Assembly (NCBI RefSeq): GCF_020010905.1 | Contig: NZ_JAGJBY010000001.1 | Location: 3,864,001 to 3,928,000 of the forward strand | DNA length: 64,000 nt | Direction: 5' to 3' | Source: Streptomyces acidiscabies | Lineage (GTDB): Bacteria; Actinomycetota; Actinomycetes; Streptomycetales; Streptomycetaceae | Shown here: positions 53,875 to 63,323 of the stretch, piece after piece | Layout: every line of letters starts with the position of its first letter | How positions within the stretch are numbered: position 1 is the first letter of the stretch | Notes under the pieces: generated by a model | The model's input: only the letters and a program-made list of their open reading frames with translations | Databases searched by the model: none | Told to the model about the DNA's origin: nothing | Translations under genes and position numbers: made by a program

Positions 53875-55110
53875 CTCAACAGGCGTACGGCGTCTGAGGT
53901 TTCGTACGTCCGGGATGAACAGGACCGCCGCTGTCACCGCGACGATCAGCACCGAGCAGCCCCAGAGCGCGGAGGTCCGGCCGAACGCCGTTTCCGCCGG
54001 GCCCGCCAGGGCCAGCGCCAACGGGACCAGGGCGACCGAGCCGAACCAGTCGTAGGCGGCGACCCGGGAGAGTTTGTCCTCCGGGATCTCCTGGTGGACG
54101 ACGGTCATCCAGCTGACGCCGAAGGTCTCCACCGTCAGGCCGCTGAGGAACATCACCGCGCAGAGGACGGCGATCGGTGCCGGGACCGCCAGGGCGGCCG
54201 AGGGGAGGGCGAGCGGGAAGACGGCCAACGTGCCGACCAGGAGCGGGCGTTGAGGGTGCCAGCGGATCATGAGGAGGGCGCCGACGACCGTGCCCGCGCC
54301 GAAGAAGCCGAGGGCCAGGCCCCAGGGGGCGGCGCCGCCGAGGTGGTCGCGGGCGACCAGGGGGCCGTAGACCGAATCCGCCGCTCCCACCAGGGCGTTG
54401 GCGATCGAGAACTGGAGGACGATGCCCCACAGCCAAGGGCGGCTGCTGAACTCCTGCCAGCCTTCGCGGAGGTCCGCCAACAGGCCCTGGGCCTCGCCGC
54501 GTTGAGGGATGTGACTGACGTCCAGGAACGCCCGGAGCGCGCCCGCGACGGCGAAGGCCGCCGAGTCCGCCGCGAGGACCCAGCCGGGGCCGACCGCCGC
54601 GACCATGAGGCCGCCGAGCGCCGCGCCGCCGAGGGCCGCGCCCTGCATCGACATCCGGAACACCGCGAACGCTCGGCCTGCATGCTCGCCGGAGACCGTG
54701 GACAGGAGCATCCCCTCGGCCGCCGGGTTGAAGAACGCCTGGCCGGTGCCGCCGAGTGCGCTGAGCAGCATCATCTGCCACAGCTTCGGTTCGCCGAGCA
54801 GGACGAGCGCGGCGAACGCTCCCTGCGAGAGGAAGTTGAGCGTGTTCGCGGCGACCATCACGCGGTGGCGGGGGAGACGGTCCGCTACCGCGCCGCCGAT
54901 CAGCAGGAACAGGACCAGCGGGAGGGTGCGGGCCGCCGCGACCAGGCCCACGTCACCGCCGTCGCCGCCGGTGCCGAGCACGGCGAACGCGGCGGCGATC
55001 AGGGCGCCTTGGGCACCGAGGTTCGTGACGAACGTGGCGGTGGTGAGGAGGGTGTAGTTGCGGCCGGCCCAGGCGGGTCTGCGGATGCGGGGGGAGGCGG
55101 CTCGGGTCAC
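53836..55110 (-). CDS. MFS transporter
   Basis: About 424 aa with 12 membrane segments. GTG at 55110 (VTRAASPRIRR) is chosen; a TTG at 55146 is the alternative, and ribosome sites are poor for both. Core motifs: NYTLLTTATFVTNLGAQ, GGAVADRLPRHRVMVAAN (motif A) and FFNPAAEGMLLSTV. Resembles MFS_3 type exporters (enterobactin/macrolide-like). Substrate unknown. The last codons overlap the spermidine-synthase-like gene on the other strand. Confidence 0.85.
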   Translation of the reverse strand: MTRAASPRIRRPAWAGRNYTLLTTATFVTNLGAQGALIAAAFAVLGTGGDGGDVGLVAAARTLPLVLFLLIGGAVADRLPRHRVMVAANTLNFLSQGAFAALVLLGEPKLWQMMLLSALGGTGQAFFNPAAEGMLLSTVSGEHAGRAFAVFRMSMQGAALGGAALGGLMVAAVGPGWVLAADSAAFAVAGALRAFLDVSHIPQRGEAQGLLADLREGWQEFSSRPWLWGIVLQFSIANALVGAADSVYGPLVARDHLGGAAPWGLALGFFGAGTVVGALLMIRWHPQRPLLVGTLAVFPLALPSAALAVPAPIAVLCAVMFLSGLTVETFGVSWMTVVHQEIPEDKLSRVAAYDWFGSVALVPLALALAGPAETAFGRTSALWGCSVLIVAVTAAVLFIPDVRNLRRRTPVESPDPESAVGRLG

Positions 55111-55188
55111 CGGGTGACTATCGCGGCTGGGTATGCAGGCCGACAAACGGATTATCGGCCTGCGTCACCATCCCCTCGTGCAGTGCGG

Positions 55189-56301
55189 TCAGCCCTCCAC
55201 CGGATCCCCGTGCAACCGCACCGTGCTCAGAATCTTCATGATCGTCGCGTCCGGCACCTCGTCCTTGACCCCCTTCGCCGTGGACAGCGTCCACGACACG
55301 AAGTCGCCCTTCGAGTTCTTGAACCCGAACGTGATCGCCTTGCCGTCCGCCGCGCACTTCCCCTTCGTGGGGTTGTTCGCGGACCGCGCCCACCCGTAAC
55401 TGCCCGCGATCCCGGCGGCGGTGGTGTACGGCGTCCCCTTCTTGTCGAAGGTGATGCTCTTCTTGTCGGGGTTGGTGTACCCGCCGAACACCCACCACGC
55501 GGGCGTGTTCACGGCGATCTCGTCGGTGTTCTTCGCCCCGGACGCGCCCTTCGTGCCGGTCACGCCGAGCCGCGAGTCGCTGGTCTTGCCGTCCTTGTCG
55601 GGGTCGGACGTGCACCACTTCGGCTTCAGCGCGGCGGCGCCGGACATGATGACCGAGTCGTAGCCGGTGGGCTTGGTCTTGTCCTCCCACTCGTAGCCGA
55701 GCGCGGTGCCGGGGGGCTGCACCTCCCACTCGGGCGGCACGTCGAACGCGGTGCCCCACTTGGGGTTGACGACGACCTTCCACCCCGCGACCGTCGGCTT
55801 CTCCTCGCTGTCACCGCTGCGCGGGTTGGACCCGGCGTCGGTGGACACGGACGGTGTCGGCGTCGGCGAGGCGGAGGCGCTCGTGTCGCTCTTCTTCGCC
55901 TCGTTCTTCGTCCCGCCGTCGTCGCCGAGCACCACGAACCCGGTCACCGCTGCGGTCAGCACGACCGCCGACGCGGAGACGATCGCGACGAGCTTCGTCC
56001 GGTTACGGCCACCGCCACCGCCTCCCGACGGCGCCTGCGGACCGCCCACGGCGGTCGGCGCACCCCAACCGGGCTGCTGCGCATAGGGGTTGGGCTGCTG
56101 AGCCCCAGGCTGCGGGTAACCGGGCTGCGGGTACCCCGGCTGGGCCGGACCGGGCTGCGGAGCCCCCGGCTGCTGGGCACCGGGCTGCTGGTACCCGCCC
56201 TGCTGATACGGATTGCCCTGCTGGAAGCCCGGCTGCTGATACGGATTGTTCTGCGCCTGCGGGTTCTGCTCTCCCCCGGGCGGCTGCTGTCCTTGCCACA
56301 T
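55189..56301 (-). CDS. Q/P-rich membrane-anchored extracellular protein
   Basis: A 370-aa protein of unknown function. Residues 1-85 are low-complexity repeats of PGYPQ, PGAQQ and NPYQQ type, probably cytoplasmic; one membrane helix at 103-125 (KLVAIVSASAVVLTAAVTGFVVL); a Ser/Thr/Pro linker; then a folded domain from about 170 to 370 (WKVVVNPKWGTAFDVPPEWEV...). Two Cys (WCTSD, GKCAA) could form a disulfide outside. Actinobacterial surface protein of a common but uncharacterised layout. Confidence 0.8.
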   Translation of the reverse strand: MWQGQQPPGGEQNPQAQNNPYQQPGFQQGNPYQQGGYQQPGAQQPGAPQPGPAQPGYPQPGYPQPGAQQPNPYAQQPGWGAPTAVGGPQAPSGGGGGGRNRTKLVAIVSASAVVLTAAVTGFVVLGDDGGTKNEAKKSDTSASASPTPTPSVSTDAGSNPRSGDSEEKPTVAGWKVVVNPKWGTAFDVPPEWEVQPPGTALGYEWEDKTKPTGYDSVIMSGAAALKPKWCTSDPDKDGKTSDSRLGVTGTKGASGAKNTDEIAVNTPAWWVFGGYTNPDKKSITFDKKGTPYTTAAGIAGSYGWARSANNPTKGKCAADGKAITFGFKNSKGDFVSWTLSTAKGVKDEVPDATIMKILSTVRLHGDPVEG

Positions 56302-56438
56302 GCGGAGAAACCCTAGTGGCGCCGGGGTCGCCTTTCGGCCACCACCCCCGGACGCTCACGGTTCGATCACGACTCGGACGGTTCGTACGCCCGTACCACC
56401 CTGGCCGCCGTTCGCTACTCGTGGGTAACATCGCGCCC

Positions 56439-56891
56439 ATGAGCGCTGACCAGAAAACCCTCGGCGAGCAGCTCGCCGCCACCGTCCCCTTGGTCCGGAC
56501 CCTCGGCCTGGAGTTCCTGGAGACCAGCCGGGAGCGGGCCGTCCTCGCCCTCCCGGACCAGGGCGCCTTCCACAACCACGTCGGCGGCCCGCACGCCGGC
56601 GCGATGTTCACCCTCGGCGAGTCCGCGAGCGGCGCCATCGTCCTCGCGGCCTTCGGCGACCAGCTCTCCCGCGCGGTCCCCCTCGCGGTCAGCGCCCAGA
56701 TCGCGTACAAGAAACTCGCGATGGGCCGCGTCACCGCCACCGCCACCCTCGGCCGCCCGGCCACCGAGGTCATCGCCGAACTCGACGAGGGCGGACGCCC
56801 CGAGTTCCCCGTCACGATCGAGATCCAGCGCGAGGACGGCGCGGTGACCGGCGAGATGACGGTCGTCTGGACGCTACGCCCCAACAACTGA
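56439..56891 (+). CDS. PaaI/DUF4442-type hot-dog thioesterase
   Basis: A 150-aa acyl-CoA thioesterase-like protein from ATG 56439. Hot-dog motifs HNHVGGPHAGAMFTLGESASG and AVSAQIAYKKLAMGRVTATA. Probably hydrolyses acyl or aryl CoA thioesters; substrate unknown. Convergent with galU and sharing a bidirectional terminator. Confidence 0.82.
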   Translation: MSADQKTLGEQLAATVPLVRTLGLEFLETSRERAVLALPDQGAFHNHVGGPHAGAMFTLGESASGAIVLAAFGDQLSRAVPLAVSAQIAYKKLAMGRVTATATLGRPATEVIAELDEGGRPEFPVTIEIQREDGAVTGEMTVVWTLRPNN

Positions 56892-56899
56892 CGCCGTAC

Positions 56900-56937
56900 G
56901 ACGCCGGAGGGGCCCCGAGCCGGACCCCTCCGCCGTC
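56900..56937. terminator. Bidirectional terminator between thioesterase and galU
   Basis: Arms 56900-56915 and 56922-56937 pair over 16 bp with two imperfect positions and a 6-base loop. It fills the 46-base gap between the two convergent stop codons. Confidence 0.8.
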
Positions 56938-57867
56938 TCAGGCCGCCAGCCGCTTCCCCCCGACCCCCTCCCCGAACCCGGCGACGAACTCCTTCAGCCA
57001 CGCGATGAACTCCGGCCCGAGATCGTCCCGCGCGCACGCCAGCCGCACCACCGTCCGCAAGTAGTCCGCCTTGTCGCCGGTGTCGTAGCGCAGCCCCTCG
57101 AAGATCACGCCGTGCACCGTGCCGCCCGCCGCGAGTTCCTGGAGTGCGTCGGTGAGCTGGATCTCGCCGCCCCGGCCGGGCGGGGTGCGCTCCAGGACGC
57201 CGAAGACGGCCGGGTCGAGGACGTACCGCCCGATCACGGCGTACCGGCTGGGCGCGTCCTCGCGCGCCGGCTTCTCGACGAGGCCCGTCACGCGGACGAC
57301 GCCGTCCTCGCCGGTCGGCTCCACGGCCGCGCAGCCGTACAGATGGACCTGCTCCGCCGGTACCTCCATGAGCGCGACGACGCTCCCCTCGTACCGCTCG
57401 CGGACCTCCAGCATCTCGGTGAGCAGGTTCTCGCGGGCGTCGATCAGGTCGTCGCCGAGCAGGACCGCGAAGGGCTGGTCGCCGACGTGGTGCTTCGCGC
57501 ACAGGACCGCGTGGCCGAGGCCGAGGGGGTCGCCCTGACGGATGTGGTGGATGTCGGCGAGCCGGGCCGGGTCGCGCACGGCGTCCAGGCGGACGGTGTC
57601 GCCCTTTGCGGAGAGGGCCTGCTCCAGCTCGAAGGCGTGGTCGAAGTGGTCCTCGATCGCGCGCTTGTGGCGGCCGGTCACCATCAGGACGTCGTCGAGA
57701 CCGGCCGCTGCGGCCTCCTCCACGACGTACTGGATGGCCGGCTTGTCGACGACCGGGAGCATCTCCTTCGGGGTCGCCTTCGTCGCCGGCAGGAAGCGGG
57801 TGCCGAGGCCGGCGGCCGGGACGACGGCTTTGCGGACGGTGGGCGCGGGGCGGCGGGGGGTGGTCAT
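56938..57867 (-). CDS. galU: UTP--glucose-1-phosphate uridylyltransferase
   Basis: A 309-aa enzyme making UDP-glucose for the cell envelope and galactose pathway. ATG at 57867; an upstream extension is not supported. Nucleotidyltransferase motif VPAAGLGTRFLPATKATPKEML, then VDKPAIQYVVEEA, GDQPFAVLLGDDLI and GLVEKP, as in GalU. Normal length. UDP-glucose made here could link with galactose from the GH2 enzymes upstream in the window, though not adjacent. Confidence 0.9.
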   Translation of the reverse strand: MTTPRRPAPTVRKAVVPAAGLGTRFLPATKATPKEMLPVVDKPAIQYVVEEAAAAGLDDVLMVTGRHKRAIEDHFDHAFELEQALSAKGDTVRLDAVRDPARLADIHHIRQGDPLGLGHAVLCAKHHVGDQPFAVLLGDDLIDARENLLTEMLEVRERYEGSVVALMEVPAEQVHLYGCAAVEPTGEDGVVRVTGLVEKPAREDAPSRYAVIGRYVLDPAVFGVLERTPPGRGGEIQLTDALQELAAGGTVHGVIFEGLRYDTGDKADYLRTVVRLACARDDLGPEFIAWLKEFVAGFGEGVGGKRLAA

Positions 57868-58295
57868 GCGGCCATGCTGGACCGCCGGTTTGGGAGTACG
57901 CCGAGAGCCGGATCGGAGAAACCTGTGGATCCGCGCCGGGGTGGATGCGGAACGAGCGGCGAACGACGGGCCGCCGTACGGAGGTTGAAGATTTCGTGTG
58001 CCATCCACCGAGGTGCGCGCACAAGTTGAGGTCCGCCTTCCGGGAGCGTGGCGGAAGTTTTCGAATGCCGGTGCGGATACCGGCGGTAACTTATCTGAAA
58101 TTACGGCTGTTTGAACTTCGGTCATCCGAACTTCTTGTTTCCAATGAGGCGTATGTGCGAAGGTAAGCGTCCCTTAAGGGGGGCCGGTTCAGGCCAAGCG
58201 AGCTGATCCGGCCACAGGTACGCACCAATCACGCACCTGCTTTTCCGGCGCGCCCTTTTCCGTGGGCCGGCGCCGGCTTGGAAGGAAATGGTTCC
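57868..58295. other. Divergent spacer galU / sigma-like gene
   Basis: 428 bases with an AT-richer patch around 58080-58150 (AACTTATCTGAAATTACGG) likely to hold promoters for one or both genes, and a 10-bp palindrome CCCTTAAGGG at 58171. No gene or riboswitch was recognised. Confidence 0.45.
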
Positions 58296-60389
58296 GTGCA
58301 GTCGCCCAACCCACCCCGTCCGCCCTATCCGCCCCGTCCCGGCCGGCACCCCGGCGACTCGGACCGCGACCTCGTGGCCCAGATCGGCGCGGCCGGCGAC
58401 GGGAGTTCCCGCGCCGTCGCCCTGCTGCTCGCCCGGCACTGGCGCGCCACCCACGAGTACGCGGCGATCTGTCTCGCCGCCCGGGGCCAGTCCCCGCAAC
58501 TCGTGGCCGCGGCGGCCTTCCATCGTGTACTCGGCCGGCTCGCCGCGGGCCGTACCGGCGGCGCGCTGCGTCCCCAATTCCTCGTCGCCGTACGGGACAT
58601 CGTGCGGGAATGGGCCGGAGCCGACGCCGTACCCGCCGCGCTGCCGGAACTCGGCAAGACCGTCGGCGGGCGGGGCCTCAGGGCCTCCCGGGCCGGTACG
58701 CCGGAAAGGCGGAAACTCGCGGAAGCAGCTTTCCGATCACTGCCCGCCGCCTCTCAATGCCTCTTGTGGCACGCGGAAGTGGAAGCCGAGCCCATATCCA
58801 TACCCGCTGGTCTGCTGGGTGTCGACGAGTTGACGGCGGGCGCCGGGCTGCGGGAGGCGCGGACCCAATTCCGGACCGCCTGCGTGCGCGCGCACCGCGA
58901 ACTCGCGCCGTCCGACCGATGCCGGTTCTACAACCGGCTCCTCGATGTGCCGCTGCGGCGGGGCGGGTCCCTGCTGCCCGATGTCCGTGATCATCTCGCC
59001 GAGTGCCGGTACTGCCGGCATGCCGCCGAGCAACTCAGCTTCTTCGACGACGCGTTGGACATTCTGCTGGCGGAGACCGTGCTGGGGTGGGGTGGGCGGC
59101 GGTATCTCGAATCGCGGGCCGGGCGGGGTGGGGGCGGCCATGGGGTCGCCGCGACGCCGGTCCACAGCGGGAGGCACCGGAGCGCCAGGATCGTCGATCT
59201 CGCCGGGCGGCGGGCCAAGGCCGTGCTCATCGGGGCGGGGGTGACCTCACTCGTGCTCATCGGGAGCGTGCTGGTCGGGTCGGGGTGGTCCGGCGGGGGG
59301 AACGGGCCGGGGCCGCAGGTCACTTGGGGTGCGCCCGTCGGGGGGCCCGGCTTCGCCGCGGCGTCGGGGAGCGCCGAGCCGTCCGCCTCCGGTGCCGCGT
59401 CGCCCGCGTCCGTCGAGCAGCAGCCTGCCGAGATCGCCCACGGGCGGTTGTTCGCGCCGTCCGCCGGGCTCTGCATGGACAGCGAGGGCGGGCAGGTCGG
59501 GGACGGGGCGCGCGCCGTGCTGGCCGACTGTTCCGCCGCCGCCTCGCAGCAGTGGTCGTACCGGGCGGACGGGTTGCTGCGGAGTGCTTCCTCGCCGACC
59601 CTCTGCCTGGCCGCCGATGCCGATGGGCATCAGGGGGCGGCCGTTCTCGCCGGGTGCGTCGTGCACTCCGGGGAGGTGTTCTTCGATCTGACCGTGCGGG
59701 GGGAGTTGTTGCTGCGGCGCAGTGGGGGGCTGGTGGTGGCGCCGGGGGAGAGCCGGGAGGGGATGGGGGTCGTGGTGACCCGGCGGGACGGGTCCGCCGG
59801 GCAGCGGTGGGTGTTCGACTCGCCCGCCGGGACCTCCGGTCAGGTGACTCCCGGGCCGTCCGGTGGGACGGCTCCGGACACGGGGCGGCCCCAGGTGGGG
59901 CCGGAAGGGAAGGGGTCCGGGGGGTCGCAGGGTTCGGAGGGGGATTCTGCGGCTCCCGGGGCTTCTTCCGGAGGGGCCGGTGGGTCCGGTGCGAGTGGTG
60001 GGGCGGGTGCGCAGGGCGGGTCCGAGGGGGGTGGCGGGGATGAGGCTCCGCGCTATCGCACTCGGGTGGTCCAGGTCGGGGCGCCCGGGACGGTGGACTC
60101 GGGCTCGGGCCAGGGTTGGGGTTCGGCTCCGGCCTCGCTTCCCGATTCGGTGAGCGGGGTGGTGGAGCGGGTGACCTCGACCGTGCGGGAGCCGGTAGGG
60201 AAGCTCGCGGGGCAGGTTTCCGCGGTGGTCGGGCGGGCGTCCGGGGTCACGGGGCAGGTTCCCGTGGTGGCCAGGCGGGCGTCCGGGGACGTGGGGCAGG
60301 CCCCCGTCGTGGCCGGGCAGGCGTCCAAGGGCGTCGGGCAGGTGGCCGACGTGCTCGGCGGGCTGACGCGCGGGGTGGCCAAGGGCTGA
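58296..60389 (+). CDS. Sigma-like/anti-sigma zinc-finger membrane protein with ricin lectin domain
   Basis: A 697-aa composite protein. GTG at 58296 is preceded by GGAAGGA; the TTG upstream at 58278 is rejected. Residues 15-220 resemble sigma-factor-like helices (DRDLVAQIGAAGDGSSRAVALLLARHW; RSLPAASQCLLWH), residues 225-250 carry a zinc anti-sigma motif His233-x3-Cys237-x2-Cys240, and one membrane helix covers about 308-328. Outside, residues 380-510 form a ricin-type lectin with QQWSY and QRWVF motifs, followed by a long Gly/Ser/Pro-rich region. The layout suggests a membrane sensor that links cell-surface sugar binding to transcription, but no activity is shown. Confidence 0.75.
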   Translation: MQSPNPPRPPYPPRPGRHPGDSDRDLVAQIGAAGDGSSRAVALLLARHWRATHEYAAICLAARGQSPQLVAAAAFHRVLGRLAAGRTGGALRPQFLVAVRDIVREWAGADAVPAALPELGKTVGGRGLRASRAGTPERRKLAEAAFRSLPAASQCLLWHAEVEAEPISIPAGLLGVDELTAGAGLREARTQFRTACVRAHRELAPSDRCRFYNRLLDVPLRRGGSLLPDVRDHLAECRYCRHAAEQLSFFDDALDILLAETVLGWGGRRYLESRAGRGGGGHGVAATPVHSGRHRSARIVDLAGRRAKAVLIGAGVTSLVLIGSVLVGSGWSGGGNGPGPQVTWGAPVGGPGFAAASGSAEPSASGAASPASVEQQPAEIAHGRLFAPSAGLCMDSEGGQVGDGARAVLADCSAAASQQWSYRADGLLRSASSPTLCLAADADGHQGAAVLAGCVVHSGEVFFDLTVRGELLLRRSGGLVVAPGESREGMGVVVTRRDGSAGQRWVFDSPAGTSGQVTPGPSGGTAPDTGRPQVGPEGKGSGGSQGSEGDSAAPGASSGGAGGSGASGGAGAQGGSEGGGGDEAPRYRTRVVQVGAPGTVDSGSGQGWGSAPASLPDSVSGVVERVTSTVREPVGKLAGQVSAVVGRASGVTGQVPVVARRASGDVGQAPVVAGQASKGVGQVADVLGGLTRGVAKG

Positions 60390-60433
60390 CGGGGCGAGGG
60401 GCGGGGTGGTTCGGCGGGTTCGTGGTGTGTCCG

Positions 60434-60488
60434 GCTGATCGTCGGGCCGGTGTCGGCGCATAGTGCCGTGCAAGGTCCGACGATCAGC
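60434..60488. promoter_or_regulatory. 12-bp inverted repeat upstream of GH3
   Basis: GCTGATCGTCGG (60434-60445) and its exact complement at 60477-60488 flank 31 bases, ending 46 bases before the GH3 start. It may be the terminator of the preceding gene or an operator pair for GH3. Confidence 0.5.
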
Positions 60489-60534
60489 TTCGACGCCCTG
60501 CCCGACGCCCCCGCCCTGAAGGAATCGCGCCCTC

Positions 60535-62871
60535 ATGCCCTCCCCTCTCTCCCGGCGTACCCTCCTCACCCTGCTGGCCGTCTCCGGGTTCGCCTCCCTC
60601 GCGGCCGGTGAGGAAGAGGGGGCGGCCGTGGCCGACAGTCGCGTCGACAGCCTCGTACCCCGTCTCACCCTCGACGAGAAGCTCAGCCTCCTGCACGGCG
60701 CCCCCGACCCCGACCCCCTCGGGCAGGCCGGCTACCTCCCCGGCGTACCCCGGCTCGGCATTCCGCCCCTGCGGCTCGCCGACGGGCCGGCCGGGGTGAG
60801 GGTCGCCGCGAGCGCCACCGCGCTGCCCGCGCCCGTGCTGCTCGCCTCCGCCTTCGATCCGGATCTCGCGCGCCGGTACGGGCAGGTCATCGGGCGTGAG
60901 GGGCGGGCGCTCGGGCAGGACGTGCTGCTGTCGCCGATGGTCAACCTGCTGCGCACCCCGTACGGGGGCCGGAACTTCGAGACGTTCACCGAGGATCCGC
61001 TGCTCGCCGCCGACCTCGTCGCCGCCGAGATCGAGGGCATCCAGGGCGAGGGGCTGATCGCCACCGTCAAGCACTTCGCGCTGAACAACCAGGAGGCGAA
61101 CCGCGAGAACATCGACGTCAGGGTCGACGAACAGACGCTGTACGAAGTCGAGTTGCGCGGTTTCGAAGCCGCCGTCGCCGCACGCGTCGGCTGTGTCATG
61201 GGCGCCTACAACAAGGTCGACGGCACCTACGCCTGCGAGAACGAGCGCCTCCTCACCGGCGTCCTGCGCGACCGCTGGGACTTCACCGGCTGGGTCATGA
61301 CCGACTGGAACGCCGCGCACAGCACCGCCGCCTCCCTGCGGGCCGGGCTCGACATGGAGATGCCGGACGGGGCGTACTTCGGGGCCGCGCTGAAGGCGGC
61401 GGTCGCGAGCGGGGAGGTGCCGGAGGCGTACGTCGACCGGGCGGTACGGCGGGTACTCGCCGTACGGGAGCGGTTCGGGCACTTCGACGGAGCCGTACGG
61501 CCCGCGCGGGACGCCGAGGCGGGCGCGGCCGTCGCACTGGAGGTCGCCAAGGCGGGGGCGACCCTGCTGCGCAACGAGCGGGGGACCCTGCCGCTGCGGG
61601 CCGGTGAATCGGTCGCGGTGATCGGGGCCAGCGCCGACTACCCGTTCGTCAGCGGCGGGGGCAGCGCGCATGTCGTGAGCGCGGGGGCACAGAGCCCGCT
61701 CAAGGCGATCGAGCGGCGGATGGGGAACGTGACGTACGCGCTCGGGGAGGACCTGTTCGGGAAGGACATGGTGCCGGGGGTGTTCACCGGCGAGGGCGAG
61801 CACACGTTCGTCCTGCACTTCACCGGCTCTCCCGTCGAACGGCCGAAAGTCCTCCTCGACGGCGAGGAACTCTTCCCGCTCGCCCCCGGCTGGAGCGAGT
61901 ACTTCGTCGGCGGCCTCACGACCACCGCCCCCGACGGCTTCACCGTCCGCCGCGCCACCCGGCACCTCGCACCCGGCGAACACACCCTCAAGATCACCGG
62001 CGGACAGCGCTTCCGCCTCCGGCACATCACGGAAGCGACCCGCGCGCGGGACGTCGCCGAAGCCGTGGCCGTGGCCCGCGCCGCCGACCAGGTCGTCCTG
62101 TTCGCGTACGAGGACGCCACCGAGTCCCTCGACCGCACGACCCTCGCCCTCCCCGGCAACCAGGAGCGCCTGATCGAGGCGGTGACGCAGGCCAACCCGC
62201 GTACGACCGTCGTCCTGAACACGTCCTCCGCGACGGCCATGCCGTGGCTGGAGCGGACCGGCGCCGTGCTCCAGATGTACTACCCCGGCCAGGAGGGCGC
62301 CGCCGCGACGGCCGCCGTCCTCGCCGGGGACTGCGACGCGGGCGGACGGCTCACCCAGTCGTTCCCCGTCGACGACACGCACCACCCCGTCGCCGGGGAC
62401 GCGCGGCGCTACCCCGGTGCGGACGGGGTCGTCGAGTACTCGGAGGGCGTGCACACGGGCTACCGGTGGTACGACGCGCAGGGCGTGCGCCCCCTGTTCC
62501 CCTTCGGGCACGGGCTGTCGTACACGTCGTTCGCGTACACCGACCTCGCGGTGGACGCCGACGGGCGGGGTATCGGCGTGGAGTTCACGGTCGTCAACAC
62601 GGGCGGGCGGGACGGGGTGGACGTGCCGCAGGTGTACGTGGGTCCCTCGCCGGACGTCGCCCTCGCGCAGCCCGTGCGGGTGCTGGCCGGGTACCGGCGG
62701 GTGGCGCTGCGGGTGGGGGAGCGGCGGCGGGTCCGGGTGGAGGTGGCGGCGCGGACGCTGTCGTCGTGGGACGCCGGGGAGGGGCGGTGGGTGCTGGGGA
62801 CGGGGGTGCGGACGGTGTGGGTGGGGGCGTCTGCGGGGGAGTTGAGGCTGAGGGGGCGGGCGGAGGTGTGA
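60535..62871 (+). CDS. Secreted GH3 beta-glucosidase/xylosidase
   Basis: A 778-aa secreted GH3 enzyme. Tat-like signal SRRTLLTLLAVSGFA with cleavage near AGEEE. Domain 1 contains LADGPAGVRV, MVNLLRTPYGGRNFETFTEDP and KHFALNNQE; nucleophile Asp257 lies in GWVMTDWNAAHS. Domain 2 has GGGSAHVVSAGAQSPL. A PA14-like insert (EHTFVLHFTGSP...PGEHTLKITGG) lies between, and a fibronectin-like domain follows (FPFGHGLSYTSFAYTDL). This PA14-bearing layout is common in beta-glucosidases acting on oligosaccharides. It lies far from the other CAZyme genes of the window. Confidence 0.9.
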   Translation: MPSPLSRRTLLTLLAVSGFASLAAGEEEGAAVADSRVDSLVPRLTLDEKLSLLHGAPDPDPLGQAGYLPGVPRLGIPPLRLADGPAGVRVAASATALPAPVLLASAFDPDLARRYGQVIGREGRALGQDVLLSPMVNLLRTPYGGRNFETFTEDPLLAADLVAAEIEGIQGEGLIATVKHFALNNQEANRENIDVRVDEQTLYEVELRGFEAAVAARVGCVMGAYNKVDGTYACENERLLTGVLRDRWDFTGWVMTDWNAAHSTAASLRAGLDMEMPDGAYFGAALKAAVASGEVPEAYVDRAVRRVLAVRERFGHFDGAVRPARDAEAGAAVALEVAKAGATLLRNERGTLPLRAGESVAVIGASADYPFVSGGGSAHVVSAGAQSPLKAIERRMGNVTYALGEDLFGKDMVPGVFTGEGEHTFVLHFTGSPVERPKVLLDGEELFPLAPGWSEYFVGGLTTTAPDGFTVRRATRHLAPGEHTLKITGGQRFRLRHITEATRARDVAEAVAVARAADQVVLFAYEDATESLDRTTLALPGNQERLIEAVTQANPRTTVVLNTSSATAMPWLERTGAVLQMYYPGQEGAAATAAVLAGDCDAGGRLTQSFPVDDTHHPVAGDARRYPGADGVVEYSEGVHTGYRWYDAQGVRPLFPFGHGLSYTSFAYTDLAVDADGRGIGVEFTVVNTGGRDGVDVPQVYVGPSPDVALAQPVRVLAGYRRVALRVGERRRVRVEVAARTLSSWDAGEGRWVLGTGVRTVWVGASAGELRLRGRAEV

Positions 62872-62874
62872 GGG

Positions 62875-63162
62875 TCAGTTCGTGCAGACGTCCTTGAGGT
62901 GTTCGGCGGCTCGGTCGATCTCCGTGGAGTCGGGGGAGTCGCCGTCGAGGATGTCGCGGTTGTAGTCCTGGATCGCGCGGTTCAGGTCGTCCACCGCCTT
63001 GTCGGCCTTGCTGCCGTCCCAGTCCTTCTCGTGGTTGGTCGTGTCCGCGTTGGACAGGCAGTCGGAGGCGTCGCCCCACTCGCAGCCGGTGAGCAGGGTG
63101 GCCGACAGGGCAACGACGGCCGCGGCCGAGGCGAGGGTGGCGAGGCGGCGGTGGCGGAGCAT
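62875..63162 (-). CDS. Small lipoprotein
   Basis: About 95 aa from the ATG at 63162. Signal peptide with lipobox LLTGC (Cys at about 26), then a short acidic, helical chain (DDLNRAIQDYNRDIL) with two more Cys that may form a disulfide (DCLSN and DVCTN). Function unknown. Convergent with GH3, only 3 bases apart. Confidence 0.72.
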   Translation of the reverse strand: MLRHRRLATLASAAAVVALSATLLTGCEWGDASDCLSNADTTNHEKDWDGSKADKAVDDLNRAIQDYNRDILDGDSPDSTEIDRAAEHLKDVCTN

Positions 63163-63323
63163 GATCACGGAGGAGCCCTTCGGTCGGTGGTGCTCCTTAC
63201 GATCCCGTCGGCCGGGGGCCCGCACGAGGGAGCGCGCACCCGGACCCGAGGTGTAGCCCGCTACACCCCGCGCGTTCGGTAGGCTCGCGGAGTTCGTCGA
63301 CGTCCAACGGAAGGAACCCGGCG

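Noticed and set aside
57868..58295. Possible riboswitch in the galU/sigma-like spacer
   Set aside because: Only a short palindrome and AT-rich patches were seen; no known riboswitch core could be recognised.
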